42,848 nt of DNA from Rhizophagus sp. LPA8_4_AMF (lineage: Eukaryota > Glomeromycota > Glomeromycetes > Glomerales > Glomeraceae), in the NCBI GenBank assembly GCA_021464525.1, contig JADRCO010000216.1:1-42848 (forward strand). The letters are read 5' to 3'. Position 1 is the first letter of the stretch. Every line of letters begins with the position of its first letter. The notes under the pieces are model-generated. The model did no database searches. It was not told the origin of the DNA and saw only the letters and a list, made by a program, of their open reading frames with translations. The position numbers and the translations under genes were made by a program. Positions 1-10,321 of the stretch are shown piece by piece.

Positions 1-1125
1 ATTTTACTGGTTAAAATAAGAGAGCTCACTATAATAAACAGAGTTTTAAATTATTTTTCTTGGGACCCGCATACAAGAATTGTCGCGTAGATCGGCCGTG
101 ATCATGTATCATCTGAAAATCAATACAATAAGCTTAAATTTGTGCAACTTTGTTTAACGTGGCGTTAATGGTCATACTATATAATTTCATGGATTAATGA
201 AAATTTTTATTTGACCAAATTCGCTAAAAATAAGCTTTTTCGATTACATATCATAAATGCATGAAAGAGTGTATAATATCCGATATCAGACAACGATTTT
301 CATTGTTTTCATTGTTTCTTATTTTGGACGATAAAGTATATGAGGTTTCAGCTATAACAATATTATCCAACTTTACTTTGTTAAAATTAATGATGTTCAT
401 GGAACAGTACATAAAACGATGATTATTTGGTGTTACTAAAGGTACATCATGTCGGAAAAGATTCAACTAAAAAATATGAGAACTTTGGGTATTTAATAAT
501 CTATGGAAAGTACTTTTTAACAGTAAACAGACTTAGTCATTCACTTTGATTTTCAGATATTCAAATCCTTCTTGTCATTCAAGTGCTGGGCCCTGCACAG
601 CCCAACCAAAACATTTAATTATTAATGCATTTATTGTACATCACACATTAACAACAAAACAAACATTGGTCAAATTAGTGCATTTATTGTACAACTGCGA
701 AAGTTCTTTCCATTAAAAAATAAGCGTATAAAAAAAATTGTTTAACGTTACTCTTAAAAAATTTCGAACTTTCAATAAAGCAATATTTGTCTGATAATTC
801 CGAAAAATATTGATTATATAAGTATGTTTCATAATTTTTTAAACTTTCATGTCTAAAATAGGAAACAATAAAGTTGCCCAATTTTTACTCTTTTATTTGA
901 TTTTTCAACAAATAAAATTTATGAAACTTTGTCTAATTACGGCCGATAAATTTTAAACTTTCAAACGGAAAGTGACTCAAAATCGATTATGCAAGCCCCT
1001 GCCTGTTATAATAAAATCATTTATCTTATTAGTTGCTAATTACAATCGATAATCGATAAAGACTTCACAATTAAATATTAATTAATATATGATTTAAGAA
1101 CTGAATTATTATGTTAAATTTTTAA
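1..1125. other. AT-rich intergenic region
   Basis: No convincing gene. On the minus strand, 251-466 stays open for 71 codons and reads rather like protein (RHDVPLVTPNNHRFMY near its start), but it lacks an ATG and has a stop just upstream, so at best it is a remnant of an unknown family. A 14-bp direct repeat (gcatttattgtaca) occurs at 627-640 and 680-693. The last 100 nt should hold the promoter of the F-box locus that follows. Confidence 0.5.
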
Positions 1126-1133
1126 TATAAATA
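1126..1133 (+). promoter_or_regulatory. TATAAATA box of the truncated F-box locus
   Basis: TATAAATA lies about 100 nt upstream of the family-conserved start at 1227. An earlier in-frame ATG at 1137 is only four bases past this box and would probably lie upstream of the transcription start, which supports 1227 as the true start. Confidence 0.5.
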
Positions 1134-1226
1134 CAGATGATTAATATCAAGTTAACTTTCATACTTTTACATCATTTTTCATACAATTTTATCATTTTTA
1201 TAATAATCCCAAATTTTCAATTAACA

Positions 1227-2228
1227 ATGGTACAACTTGTTGCAGATATTCTCTTGTTAGTTTTCGCCGAATTGCAGGAAGATCCTGCTTCTTTATATTC
1301 ATGTATCTTAGTAAATAAATCCTGGTTTTCATTAGCAATACCTATATTATGGAGATGTCTTTATTACTCCCATAAAAATCCTATCTCTTATAAAAAAATT
1401 TCTTTCAAAAAACTTTTTAATACCATATCATATTTTTTACCATCAGAAAGCCTTTTATTTAAAAATGGTGTTAAATTACCTTTAAGCAGACCATTACTAC
1501 TTAATTATATGATTTTTTTTACTCACATTTCCCCTACTTTTGTTAAAGATATGGTACAATCATTAATGGAGAATGAAGTTGAAATTTATGATTATAAAAA
1601 AAATCTGTTGGAGGAAGAAATTTACAAATTAATTCTCATTAATTGTGGGAATGTGAAATATTTCTACTGGAGTACTAAACACTCCTTATACTTGTTTCCA
1701 AATGCAGAACCATTTTTCACCAATCTAAGTTCTTTAGGGATAAATTTAACATTAATGAATTCAACAATATTATATGGATTAGCTCGGATTTGCCAAAATA
1801 TAGTAATTTTAGAGATTAATAAATGTTACAGAGATAGCACGGGTTTAGCTCATTTTATTAATGTGCAGACTAAACTACAATCTTTATGCTTGCATATTTG
1901 TAATGTAAGTGTAAGAGAACAATTCGTGACGTTAAGCGATGCAATTGAAGGGAAAGCTGCTACATTAAAAAGAATTACAATAAAATCGTCCGTTACATCT
2001 ATTTCTCCTAAATTTCTTCCCTCATTAAGAAATTTAGAATATTTAGTCCTTAACAATGATGATGGTCAATTATATGAATATACTTAATGGAAGGAATGGA
2101 GATTCTAATTAGACATGGCTGATTTTCCAAACCTAAGATACTTAGAAATTTCTCATTCAACCCATGTGATAAAAACTTTTTTGATACTAAAAATATACCA
2201 ACAGGTTTCAATCAATTTCTCTTCTTGA
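1227..2228 (+). pseudogene. F-box/LRR-like protein, C-terminally truncated paralogue
   Basis: The product would be a substrate-recognition subunit of an SCF ubiquitin ligase. The N-terminus MVQLVADILLLVFAEL, then SLYSCILVNKSW and the IPILWR motif, form an F-box of about 45 residues. A leucine-rich region follows, in the style of glomeromycete F-box proteins. The start at 1227 is chosen because it aligns with MAQLVPDVLL of the intact paralogue at 15674. The open frame stops at TAA 2085-2087 after about 286 residues, against 472 in that paralogue. Past this stop the same frame still reads as the family: WKEW, then DFPNLRYLEIS, matching WQEW and EFPHLIRLQTS. It is broken by further stops at 2106-2108 and 2226-2228. 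I therefore read it as a recently decayed gene. A short protein with F-box and partial LRR could still be made from 1227-2087. Confidence 0.85.
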
Positions 2229-3480
2229 CGAATATAAATTAATCTTTGAAAATAATATTATTTTATTATATATATATATATGACTTACTCCAATTTTATA
2301 TATCTCGTTATTCATTGCTCTTCGAGGGTGGCTTATAATTATTTCATGTAATAGTTGCGGTTGCGACTTCGTCATTTTATAATAAAGAACTACAAATAAC
2401 GTTATAAAAGATTAAAAAAAAAAAAAAATTTTTTTATATTATTATTAAGATTTTATTAATTTTAGTTATTGTTCAGTCGATTAGGAATATACAGAATTTT
2501 ACTCAATATTGAAATCAGTATTTAGTAGCATTAATTCCAATTGGTCACCGCAGTATTCAGTATTCCTAATGACCGAACGGGATATCGGTCGAAGACCGAT
2601 ATCTCTATTCCCCCATCCAATAACTATTTTTATCCGGTATTTTATAATTGGTGATGGTTAAAATATCATGTGTATCAGGTAAAGGTTAAAAAAGTTTGAT
2701 GGTTACACCGGATAAAATCACTCATTCGGCACAAAAGCACCGAATAACTATTAAATATAAAAATTAATTGTTGAAACTTATATTAAAATTATTTATTAAA
2801 TTTATTATTATTATCGAGAAATACAGTTAAAAAAAAAATTTTTTTTTTTGTTTAATCAAATAAATTATCACATTTTTTAATTGATGATGGGTTCTGTAAA
2901 ATTACTATTAATAAAAATCCATGCAATAAAATAGTATTTCTTTAAAGAATTCTCGGATTTTCTTCTAAAAACTAATGTAGTACCTAAAATGCTCATGATA
3001 TTTTAAACAAAGAATTTTTTTAGCGGTAAATAATAAATAAATGAGTTATCACGAACTCCGTATTTTTTTTTTTTTTTTACTAACTAATTTTTGTTACTTA
3101 ATGAAGGAATTTCAAATCCGGATCATAAACTTTCGACGAATAAGAATTAGTGTTACATGTCAAAAAACTGACCGGTTAAAAATAACATTTAAAAATAGTA
3201 TTAATGAATTTAAATATTTCACGAATATAATGCATAGAAACTGATTGTTCTTAGAATTTCAATAAGAAGATTTTGTTTATGATTTTATACAAAAGAATTT
3301 GATAAAACAAAAGTAAGTTACAATAAAAATGACTTTATAAAAAATAGATAAATAGATAAAGCGGTAATTACGCCAATCAAAAAACGGGCTTGCATTAATT
3401 ATTTATCGAATCTGCAGTCGGTATTAGCGTGAATTTATTAGAATATAATAAACAAATTTTATATTGAATTAGGTGAATAA
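2229..3480. other. AT-rich intergenic region with short palindromes
   Basis: No gene seen. It contains poly-A/T tracts, a perfect 10-bp hairpin at 2581-2603 and an 11-bp inverted repeat joining 2628-2638 to 2707-2717. An open stretch at 3041-3244 is low-complexity and not convincing. Confidence 0.5.
2581..2603. repeat. Perfect 10-bp hairpin
   Basis: gatatcggtc and gaccgatatc are exact reverse complements separated by gaa. It is GC-richer than its surroundings. A second inverted repeat (ttttatccggt at 2628-2638, accggataaaa at 2707-2717) follows closely, so the two may be parts of one small degraded inverted-repeat element. Confidence 0.7.
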
Positions 3481-3482
3481 GT

Positions 3483-3628
3483 AAAATAAGTTATTGTTTC
3501 AATACACCTCAATGAAAAAAATATTTTTAATATGCTAATAAAAATAAGTTCATTGTTTCAATACTTTAATGGAAAAATTCTTTTTAAATATATATGATAA
3601 TAAAATTTGAAACAATTTATTTTATTTT
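3483..3628. repeat. Two 58-bp tandem units plus an inverted partial copy
   Basis: Units at 3483-3540 and 3541-3598 both start aaaataagtt and share attgtttcaatac and a related AT-rich tail. At 3607-3628 the shared part recurs in inverse orientation (ttgaaacaatttattttatt). No coding sense seen. Confidence 0.6.
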
Positions 3629-4130
3629 ACATCCAGATGAGTCGTATTGTTGTTAAATAATATAAAAAGGCTCTAAAAATTCCTAGCGAAATTGCAATAA
3701 GTTCACACTTGTTTTTAAAAAAAAATCAAAAATCAAATACGCATATTCAACCATATTCACGCATTTCGTCCCTAAACTGCAAAATTTCTTTCCATATATT
3801 TTTTTACAAAAAAACAATCAAATACGCACTATCATTAAAAATTTCATTCTGTCCGAATTGCCTACAATAGCCTTGATTGGGATCCTATTACATGTGTTGA
3901 TGACAACGAGAAATTTTGTCGAATTCTTAGACGTCTTCCTAATTCCCACCGCTCAAAATTTTATGATAATTACGAATTGATAATTTTCTTATATTCGTTG
4001 GTTGAACTATTTAATTTAATTCTATATTAAATTAATAGTTCTTATTTATTAAATGCTCTTTGAACAAATATCGCGCATGCTCTTGCTCATTAGTTGATTC
4101 ATCAAAGTCCTCAAAACAGAAAAGTGGGAA
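3629..4130. other. Intergenic stretch, no gene recognised
   Basis: The 10-mer caaatacgca occurs twice (near 3736 and 3820). The part from about 3840 to 3990 is less AT-rich and could be an old coding fragment, but no family is recognisable. The 50 bases before 4131 may hold the decayed start of the kinase fragment. Confidence 0.35.
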
Positions 4131-4720
4131 TTTACATCTGGAGTTCCACCTTTTAAGAGCATGAGCATTTGTAAAGGTGAACGTCCAGATGTTGTTAAAA
4201 ATACCTCACAACCTTTTATAGATTTAATGAAAAGGTGTTGGGATGAAGATCCACATCTGCATCAGAAATTATTGAAGAATGGATTATTTTCAAGATAAAA
4301 TGAAGATTGAAGACATTAATTAAAAAGCGACATTGTGGGATTTTAAGCAATGATAAAAAGTTGTTGTGGGTATTTACATCTGGAGTTCCACCTTTTAAGG
4401 ACATGAGCATTTGTAAAGGTGAACGTCCAGATGTTGTTAAAAATACCCACAACCTTTTATAGATTTAATGAAAAGGTGTTGGGATGAAGATCCACATCTG
4501 CATCAGAAATTATTGAAGAAAAATTGAAGACATCAGCAAAAGAAATTAAAAAGCGATATTATGGGATTTTAAATGTACCAACTGAACATGGCAATGAAAA
4601 AGTTGTTAAAGTTATACATATATAGTTTTCGATGATTACGTGGGAGTTTACATCTGGAGTTTCAAGGTTAACGTCCAGGAATTATCAAAAATACCCCACA
4701 GTGCTAAATAGATCGATGAA
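4131..4720 (+). pseudogene. Tandemly repeated C-terminal fragments of a TKL-type protein kinase
   Basis: Three successive copies of the same kinase C-lobe segment are readable. Copy 1 (4131-4372) and copy 2 (4373-4614) begin with the same tttacatctggagttccacc. Both read FTSGVPPFK, then SICKGERPDVVKN, then PFIDLMKRCWDEDPHL, which is subdomain IX-XI of glomeromycete tyrosine-kinase-like kinases. Copy 3 (about 4647-4720) keeps only FTSGV and a damaged ERPD/NTPQ part. The offset between copies 1 and 2 is exactly 242 bp. There is no N-lobe, no ATP-binding loop and no HRD/DFG region, and the copies are joined by stops and shifts, so no kinase can be made. Copy 2 is longer and keeps a further tail (KEIKKRYYGILNVP) that is damaged in copy 1. 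Confidence 0.85.
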
Positions 4721-5189
4721 ATAACCGAAGTTATAAGGACTAGTAGATTAATGAAAGAGTTTAAAATATTTTTTAAAACTTCTTACTGTTTATTTTTATT
4801 ATTCGGATCACTAAATATAAATCACTGTATATGCTAAATCCGCTGTTACCTTTTTACTAAGGTCACAGCTAGTAGGTAAAACTAATTTACATATAAATAA
4901 TATGTTATCACCAAATAGTGGTCTTTTAAACATTGCTACGATCATCAATAAAAATATTTTTATTACGTCATCACAGATCTACATACAATTAGAGTAGTAA
5001 TTTTTTTTTCATTGGATTTTTTGACAATAAAATAAATGAGAATTAACTAACTAAAAGTTAATAATTCAAAATGATATTTTATTCCTAAAAAAAAATACAT
5101 AATAAATAAATAAGTAAAAAAAGTGAACCATTTCCTCCCTAAATTTCCTCCCTTTTCTTCAGTTTATACATTTCCTTCTTTACGCGCCA
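4721..5189. other. AT-rich intergenic region
   Basis: No gene or clear repeat seen between the two kinase remnants. Confidence 0.4.
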
Positions 5190-6260
5190 TTCAAGTTATA
5201 ATGTCGGACATGTTGGACAGTTGGACTTGTATAGAATATGTTCAAACTGTGATAAATGTGCGTAAATTACCATGTTGCATATTTGATAGAAAATTTTAAA
5301 AATTGGTCTAGCAAAATTGACAACTTGATCAGACACACTCAACAAAATGTCAAAGAAAGCATGGGCATTCTCGGGTGGATTGATTTCTCTCAATTTAACC
5401 TTATAAAATATACTAGCAAGAAGGGATCATTTCTACAATAATATATTCCGCTATGTGGATGAAAGGTCCATTTCATTAAGAGATGATGTCGCCAGGATAT
5501 GGACTCGTAGTGGGTATACTTAAACGATCAAATAATACAAGGGAATTCAGTGATCATTTTATTAACCGAGTGATTAGTTTTAACTATTTATTAACTTTAA
5601 AATTTAATATTAAGCAAAAAAAGTACTCTAAATGTCTGCATAATAGTACACTCATTTGCAGATTGCTTTGGTATCACTAGGGACAACACATCAAATGTTT
5701 GTTTTTAGGGATTACAACAAGGGAGACATATATTCCTTTCTTGAATCTCATGAAGAATTTCTTATTGAAAGACATTGTTGGTCTCATATGGTCAATCTCG
5801 TCAGAATTATTTAAAATCCATGATCTTGGTCTTATTTACGGTCATCTGCATGGAAGTAATATTTAATTGAACATGACAGAAACAAGTTGAATGCAAGGAT
5901 CACTCATACCGGTTTTCACGGACCACATTCAGAAGGAATTTTTGGGTCGTGCCGTTTGTTGTTCCTTCTGGCATTTATAGTTTAGGCATGATAATGTATG
6001 TGGATGATGTCAGTTGGAGAACGTCCTTATTATTAACAGATTCATGATCATTCATCGATTAATAATATAATTCCTTGATTAAAGCCAAAATTCAAATACT
6101 CCATGTCTTGTGCGGATACACTCGAAAGCCCAACAGTATCCGATTTATATATTTTATTTGGATAATAGATTATTGCAATTTGTTAATTCTGTCTGAGATA
6201 TCGAAACGATTTGAAATCTCCAAATTTAATGCAGAAAAAACAATAGTCACGAATTACGTA
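5190..6260 (+). pseudogene. TKL-type protein kinase pseudogene, nearly full length
   Basis: A whole kinase can be followed through several frames. Pieces in order are: the lineage-specific leader NFKNWSSKIDNLIRHTQQ (about 5300); GWIDFSQFNLIKY, where the glycine loop should follow (5375-5410); FGITRDNTSN then RDYNKGDIYSFLE-like text (5665-5750); a hinge-to-helix part ending KIHDLGLIYGHLHGSNI (5812-5865), the catalytic HRDLHPGN region with HRD lost (YGHLHGSN); GIYSLGMIMY (about 5975-6005) for the DIYSLGMIMW helix; GERPYY (about 6020); and a terminal ESPTVSDLYILF. Stops and frame changes occur throughout, and the glycine loop and DFG are not visible. It is dead as an enzyme. It lies just downstream of the duplicated kinase C-lobe fragments, so this may once have been a kinase cluster. 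Confidence 0.88.
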
Positions 6261-6640
6261 GTAATGCAATTCACCATAGCAGAAATTTGAATTTTACAAA
6301 AAATTAAAGAATACACTTATATATATACTATGTTTATTACGATTTTTCATTTATAATAATGATACAAATAAAATTAACATTGACAAAAAAAAAAATAAAT
6401 AAAAAATAAAAAAAAAATAAATTTAAGGGTAGCTTTAAGGTACACCATATACACGTGTTGAATCGGCTTGATAATCCCGTCTATATAATATACATATAAG
6501 CATTGGAAGATTGGAATCTTCCAATTATACTGTATATGCATATACATATATATACATATATATAAAAATATGTGTTGGAATATTGGAATCTTCCAATTCA
6601 GGAATCAGGAGCTTCCAACTGCATATAAGTGAATGCGAAT
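6261..6640. repeat. A-rich tract and a duplicated tggaatcttccaatt motif
   Basis: 6380-6425 is nearly pure A/T. At 6500-6600 the 15-mer tggaatcttccaatt occurs twice (about 6512 and 6585), the first time as part of the palindrome ggaagattggaatcttcc. A TATATAC-rich run lies between them. A 75-codon open stretch here is explained by the repeats and is not called as a gene. Confidence 0.55.
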
Positions 6641-7090
6641 CGTATTTTGGAGCTAGTTGGCTTAATCCCAAGAACCCAAAAAAAAGAATTTTAAGCGACC
6701 TTGTAAAAAGATTCCGAAATGACGTACTGTATGTGTAAATTGTAAACAAAAGCTTCCTGAAACTTTTGTATTTATGAATTACCACAATGAAATATTCTTT
6801 GGTGAATCCGATATAAGCTTCTACTTCTTAAGAAACTCTGCTTTAAATTCTTTACTTCCTACACCAATATTGTCGAAAAAACCAAAGGAGACGAACCAAT
6901 ATTTATAATAATAATGTAAATAAGAATGGATTCTGTCGGTGTAATATACGGCGTTATTTACGCTTCAAGCCCTACAATATTCTCACATTAGCAATTGTTT
7001 CAGGTCCTAAAGAGCCAAAGCAACATGAAATCAACAATTACTTATATCCAATTATAAATTATAAACCAGTTAAATCGGTAATTTTATGCC
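6641..7090 (+). pseudogene. tnp2/CACTA-type transposase remnant
   Basis: The best part is 6920-7080. It reads DSVGVIYGVIY, then after a frame change RFKPYNILTLAIVSGPKEPK, then HEINNYLYPIIN. This is the core of the transposase_21/tnp2 family of CACTA elements: the SVGVIY...NLP..RF...N....GI.PGPKEP pattern followed by the N.YL.P sequence. The preceding 6740-6900 is open in places (KLPETFVFMNYHNEIFF) but I cannot tie it to the family. No terminal CACTA repeats were found and the frame closes at a TAA after about 7095, so only an internal scrap remains. Confidence 0.65.
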
Positions 7091-7876
7091 GATAAAAAAT
7101 ATCAACCCAAAACAATGGACACTTTAAGTTATGAGCGATTTATCTCCAATAACCTTACGAGGATTCTCATTTGGATTTTCAGTAGAAGGTTTAGAAACAT
7201 TTTTCGAATAATAATTTAGATTTTCTCTGAAGTTTGGGAGGCGTTTTAGAAAAGTGGAAAGGCCGATGTTGGAAATATAAAAATAATTAGACAAAATTAG
7301 ATCACTAAAAATCTATTGTCATTTAATATTAAACTATTTATTGTATAGAATTTTAAATAATATCAAAAAATGATATCTACACAATGCCCACAAATAATGG
7401 GCACTTAAGTTGTGGGGGATTCTTCACCCAAAAACTTGCGTTTATTATGTAGAATTTTTACATCAGAAACCGGATTATTCACAACTAAACCACAGAAGCA
7501 ACATCAGAAGCAATAACAAAATAACGCTTAAAAACAAGGATTGATGTTGACGACGGTTTTGTATTAGAAAAAGAATCAAGATCACTTGATCTCCCGAGAA
7601 AACGAACGTGGACGAAAAAAGCAATATATATACCTTCTAGTAATCGTGTGCTATTATAATGCTGCCGATAAAGCTCCTATTATAAAACTTTCCGATGCAA
7701 TTGCCACGATCGTTCCACTTGCATCATCTTAAACAATGGTAATCAGAATTTCGTGAAAGATCCGGAAAGATGGCTTAGCGAGTGAGATAAAGGTTTCAAA
7801 TTTAAGAGCAAAGAATGAATGGCTGCATCGTTAAATTTCTGGTTCTCTCGATTGATTATTACAAATACTCAAAAGA
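7091..7876 (+). other. Intergenic stretch with possible degraded coding text
   Basis: No gene can be named. A motif related to caatggacactttaagtt near 7115 recurs as taatgggcacttaagttg near 7397. The stretch 7755-7800 reads NFVKDPERWLSE, a stop, then DKGFKFKSKE, which looks like protein of unknown origin. It runs up to the RFC1 fragment but does not fit that family. Confidence 0.35.
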
Positions 7877-8270
7877 TTGAGCTTAACAAAAAAAAAAATT
7901 GGAGTTCGTTATCAAATAGCAAAAAGAAAAAAAATTACGTCGATTACCATTCAATATAAAGCTTCAAGTACTAATGAGATAAAGGAAACACTTATTATAA
8001 TGGATGAAGTCGATGGTATGCTTGCTGGTAATAAGAAACTAATTCAATCCTCAGTTTGCATCTGCAATGATATCCCATTATCACGAGGTGAAGTTCAACA
8101 AACTTCGAGTCAGATCAAGAATTATTACAATCGCAACAAGGGAAAATTTACAAATTCAACCAACGGGACTCCCCAATTCTGATATTGAACTTGCTCATGA
8201 AAGATTAAATTTTTATTTAATACTCTCACGATTAAACTTAGAAAACTTACATCTCTGGAATCTTTTGTAA
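7877..8270 (+). pseudogene. RFC1: Fragment of replication factor C subunit 1 (clamp loader large subunit)
   Basis: RFC1 is the large subunit of the nuclear PCNA clamp loader. About 7970-8075 reads NEIKETLIIMDEVDGM, then CICND. These are the Walker B box (DEVDGM) and the sensor-1 strand (ICICND.) that distinguish RFC1 from RFC2-5. The text then jumps to RGEVQQ and, in another frame at 8109-8170, VRSRIITIATRENLQIQPTG. This matches the RFC1 stretch RRP.V.QIRSRI.TIA.RE.L.I. The glycine-rich part after DEVDGM is shortened, about 20 residues between ICND and RGEVQQ are missing, and one frameshift follows. The Walker A, BRCT and C-terminal domains are absent. A weak continuation (KAADAMSCRDTVW) may extend to about 8340. 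The working RFC1 gene must be elsewhere. Confidence 0.8.
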
Positions 8271-8339
8271 AAGCTGCTGATGCAATGTCGTGCAGAGATA
8301 CCGTATGGGTTGTAAAAAATTCATGAGAATGGATTGCGA

Positions 8340-9330
8340 CTGCATATTACATTAATAATTTACGTGACATCCGAAGGCTAATCTCAATACAGCTCGAACT
8401 GCAAAACTTCGCTCGAAATTGAAGAAAGAACGCCTTAAAGGAGAGAATGATATCAAATTCGCAGATTTACGTCGGTTAGAATATGTTTTGGCGGTCAATG
8501 AGATACAACAAATTTATTTGATCAAAAAGCCGAGCAAAATTAGAACTAAATAACAGAGCCGACCAAAACTTTGACGAATTGATTTTGAATATAGATAGTA
8601 AGGAGGTACTTTGGCTAACATAATTTCCAGGCTAGATAGAACAAACTCTAAAACTAAAGATTCAACGTCAATTGAAAGAAATTTAAAGTCATATGTTAAC
8701 TAAAATTCCCTCTAGTAGAAGCGAAGATCGGGAAGGCTCTTATTAAGCCTTTATCTGACCAAAAAACTGAGAGTATGAATGATACTATTCAGTTAAACAA
8801 TGAGTAATTGGTTCCTGAGATAATTTTTCAAAGGATCGCTTTTTCTGTCGCGACAGATGTAATGCACGTGGTGGAGTCGTGGAAATTGTGATCGGGGTCG
8901 CCGCAGATGAATTGGTGATTTGTTAGCAATTTCCTCTTGAAATTTTTCAATTAAAAAAATCAATTTTTTTTTTTGGCACAAGCCGTAAACAAATTATGTA
9001 GCAACAAATTTCATGACTAATTCACTGGACAATTATTCAACCGTTAGGACAAACAACTGAAATAACAAATGGATCTTCGAATGATTTAAAGATATCAACA
9101 GAAAAAAGATTCGAATTAGAACAATACCCAATTTACATAGTAATGTTTCTGGGAACAGGAATTCAATTAGGCAAACTTTGTCGCGGAATAAGACAATGCC
9201 TTTTTGTAAACAAGAAGGACAGATTAAAATGATGAATATGACGGGTGAAATAGTTAATTTTAGTCGAATCTTCTTCATCTTTTTCAAATACACGGTGACT
9301 TCATGGACGGGCAATGGTACAGGTGCAGGA
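8340..9330 (+). pseudogene. Decayed coding region of unknown type, possibly retroelement gag-like
   Basis: About 8405-8550 is open for over 50 codons and very charged (LRSKLKKERLKGE, then DIKFADLRRLEYVLAVNEI). Around 8840-8900 an Arg/Gly/Cys-rich patch (CRDRCNARGG) recalls the RG-rich or zinc-knuckle end of gag proteins. About 9060-9225 is open again (KISTEKRFELEQYPIYIVMF). Stops and frame changes separate these parts. I do not recognise a family. Gag is a guess from composition, and a damaged host gene is equally possible. Confidence 0.35.
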
Positions 9331-10007
9331 TAATGAGAATAATTCTAAAATACTGGACTAGTAATTTGTAATAAGTGGATTGGATATTGAACAGGTTGAA
9401 TGTCTGAGTGCTCACGGATAATATTGCATTTATCGATATTATCGATATTATTGTGCTAGATATTCTTGTGTATATTAGTTTGTGTAATAATACTTTCCGA
9501 ACTGTCTCGGTTTAATATACGGATTAAAGCACTATAGTCAAAAACGATATGGATAATGGTACTACATAGGATGATCTTCGTGAAAACACAAGACGTGAAC
9601 GTGACGATTGGAACGTTAATTTTAAAGATGTTACTACCGAAAATGATATTGAAAAAAGGACTTGAAGGCGAGAAGTTAACAATTTAAGTTGTATTTCTCT
9701 TCTAGAGTACGAATATTTTATTTTATTTTACTTTTACACATTTTTTTTTTACTCACTTAAAATCACATCGCTCCCAAAAAATCGGGAAATATTTTTGTAA
9801 TTTAACAACCGCTTGTTAAGCAGGGCTGGGATAAAAGCAAAATGATGAAAGATCTAAGTTTTGTTAAAAATAACTTGAAAATTCATAATTAAAATTGGAA
9901 TGTTGTTCTAATTATTCGGCATGTATTAATGTATGCATTTGCAGGCTGGGTGGGTGCCTGGGTGGCCATATATGTTCTTGTAGAAATACGAAATCTAATA
10001 AAAGATA
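9331..10007. other. Intergenic region
   Basis: No gene seen. It holds a short atcgatatt tandem near 9434 and poly-T and TTTTATTTTA tracts near 9720-9750. Confidence 0.4.
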
Positions 10008-10321
10008 TTGCTAATTTTGGAAGTTAATTAAAAAAATAAGTGTTAGGAAAAAAAGTTAATAAAATTATGTGTTAGTTAATTAAAAAAAAAGTTAATGTAA
10101 TTGTTAATGTAATTAAGTGTTAGTTAAATAAAAAAAAAAGTTAATATAATTAATTAATATTGCTAATTTTGGAAGCTAATAAAAAAGGTGCCAATTTTGG
10201 AAGTTAATAAATTAATTAAAAAAAAAAGTTAATATAATTACATGTGAATTTATTATTGCTAATTTTGGAACTTAATAAAAAAAAGTTAATTAATATTTCT
10301 AATTTTGGAAGTTAATTAAAA
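10008..10321. repeat. Degenerate interspersed repeat of ctaattttggaagttaat
   Basis: The unit ctaattttggaagttaat, with variants, occurs at least five times (near 10009, 10164, 10191, 10257 and 10297). The copies are separated by variable spacers of the type taaaaaaaaagttaatataatt and agtgttagttaa. Spacing is irregular (about 27-155 nt), so it is a decayed tandem array rather than a clean minisatellite. Confidence 0.7.

Noticed and set aside
1137..1226. In-frame ATG giving a 30-residue hydrophobic N-terminal extension of the first F-box locus
   Set aside because: It lies four bases past a TATAAATA box, is absent from the paralogues, and the F-box consensus begins at 1227.
2085..2108. Intron removing the first stops of the truncated F-box gene
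   Set aside because: No suitable GT donor before 2085 with an AG acceptor that restores the frame was found, and the intact relatives have no intron.
4216..4452. 78-codon open stretch on the minus strand
   Set aside because: It is the antisense of the duplicated kinase fragments, which read sensibly only on the plus strand.
6525..6785. 86-codon open stretch on the minus strand with Tyr/Ile runs
   Set aside because: It is produced by the TATATAC repeat and shows no family resemblance.
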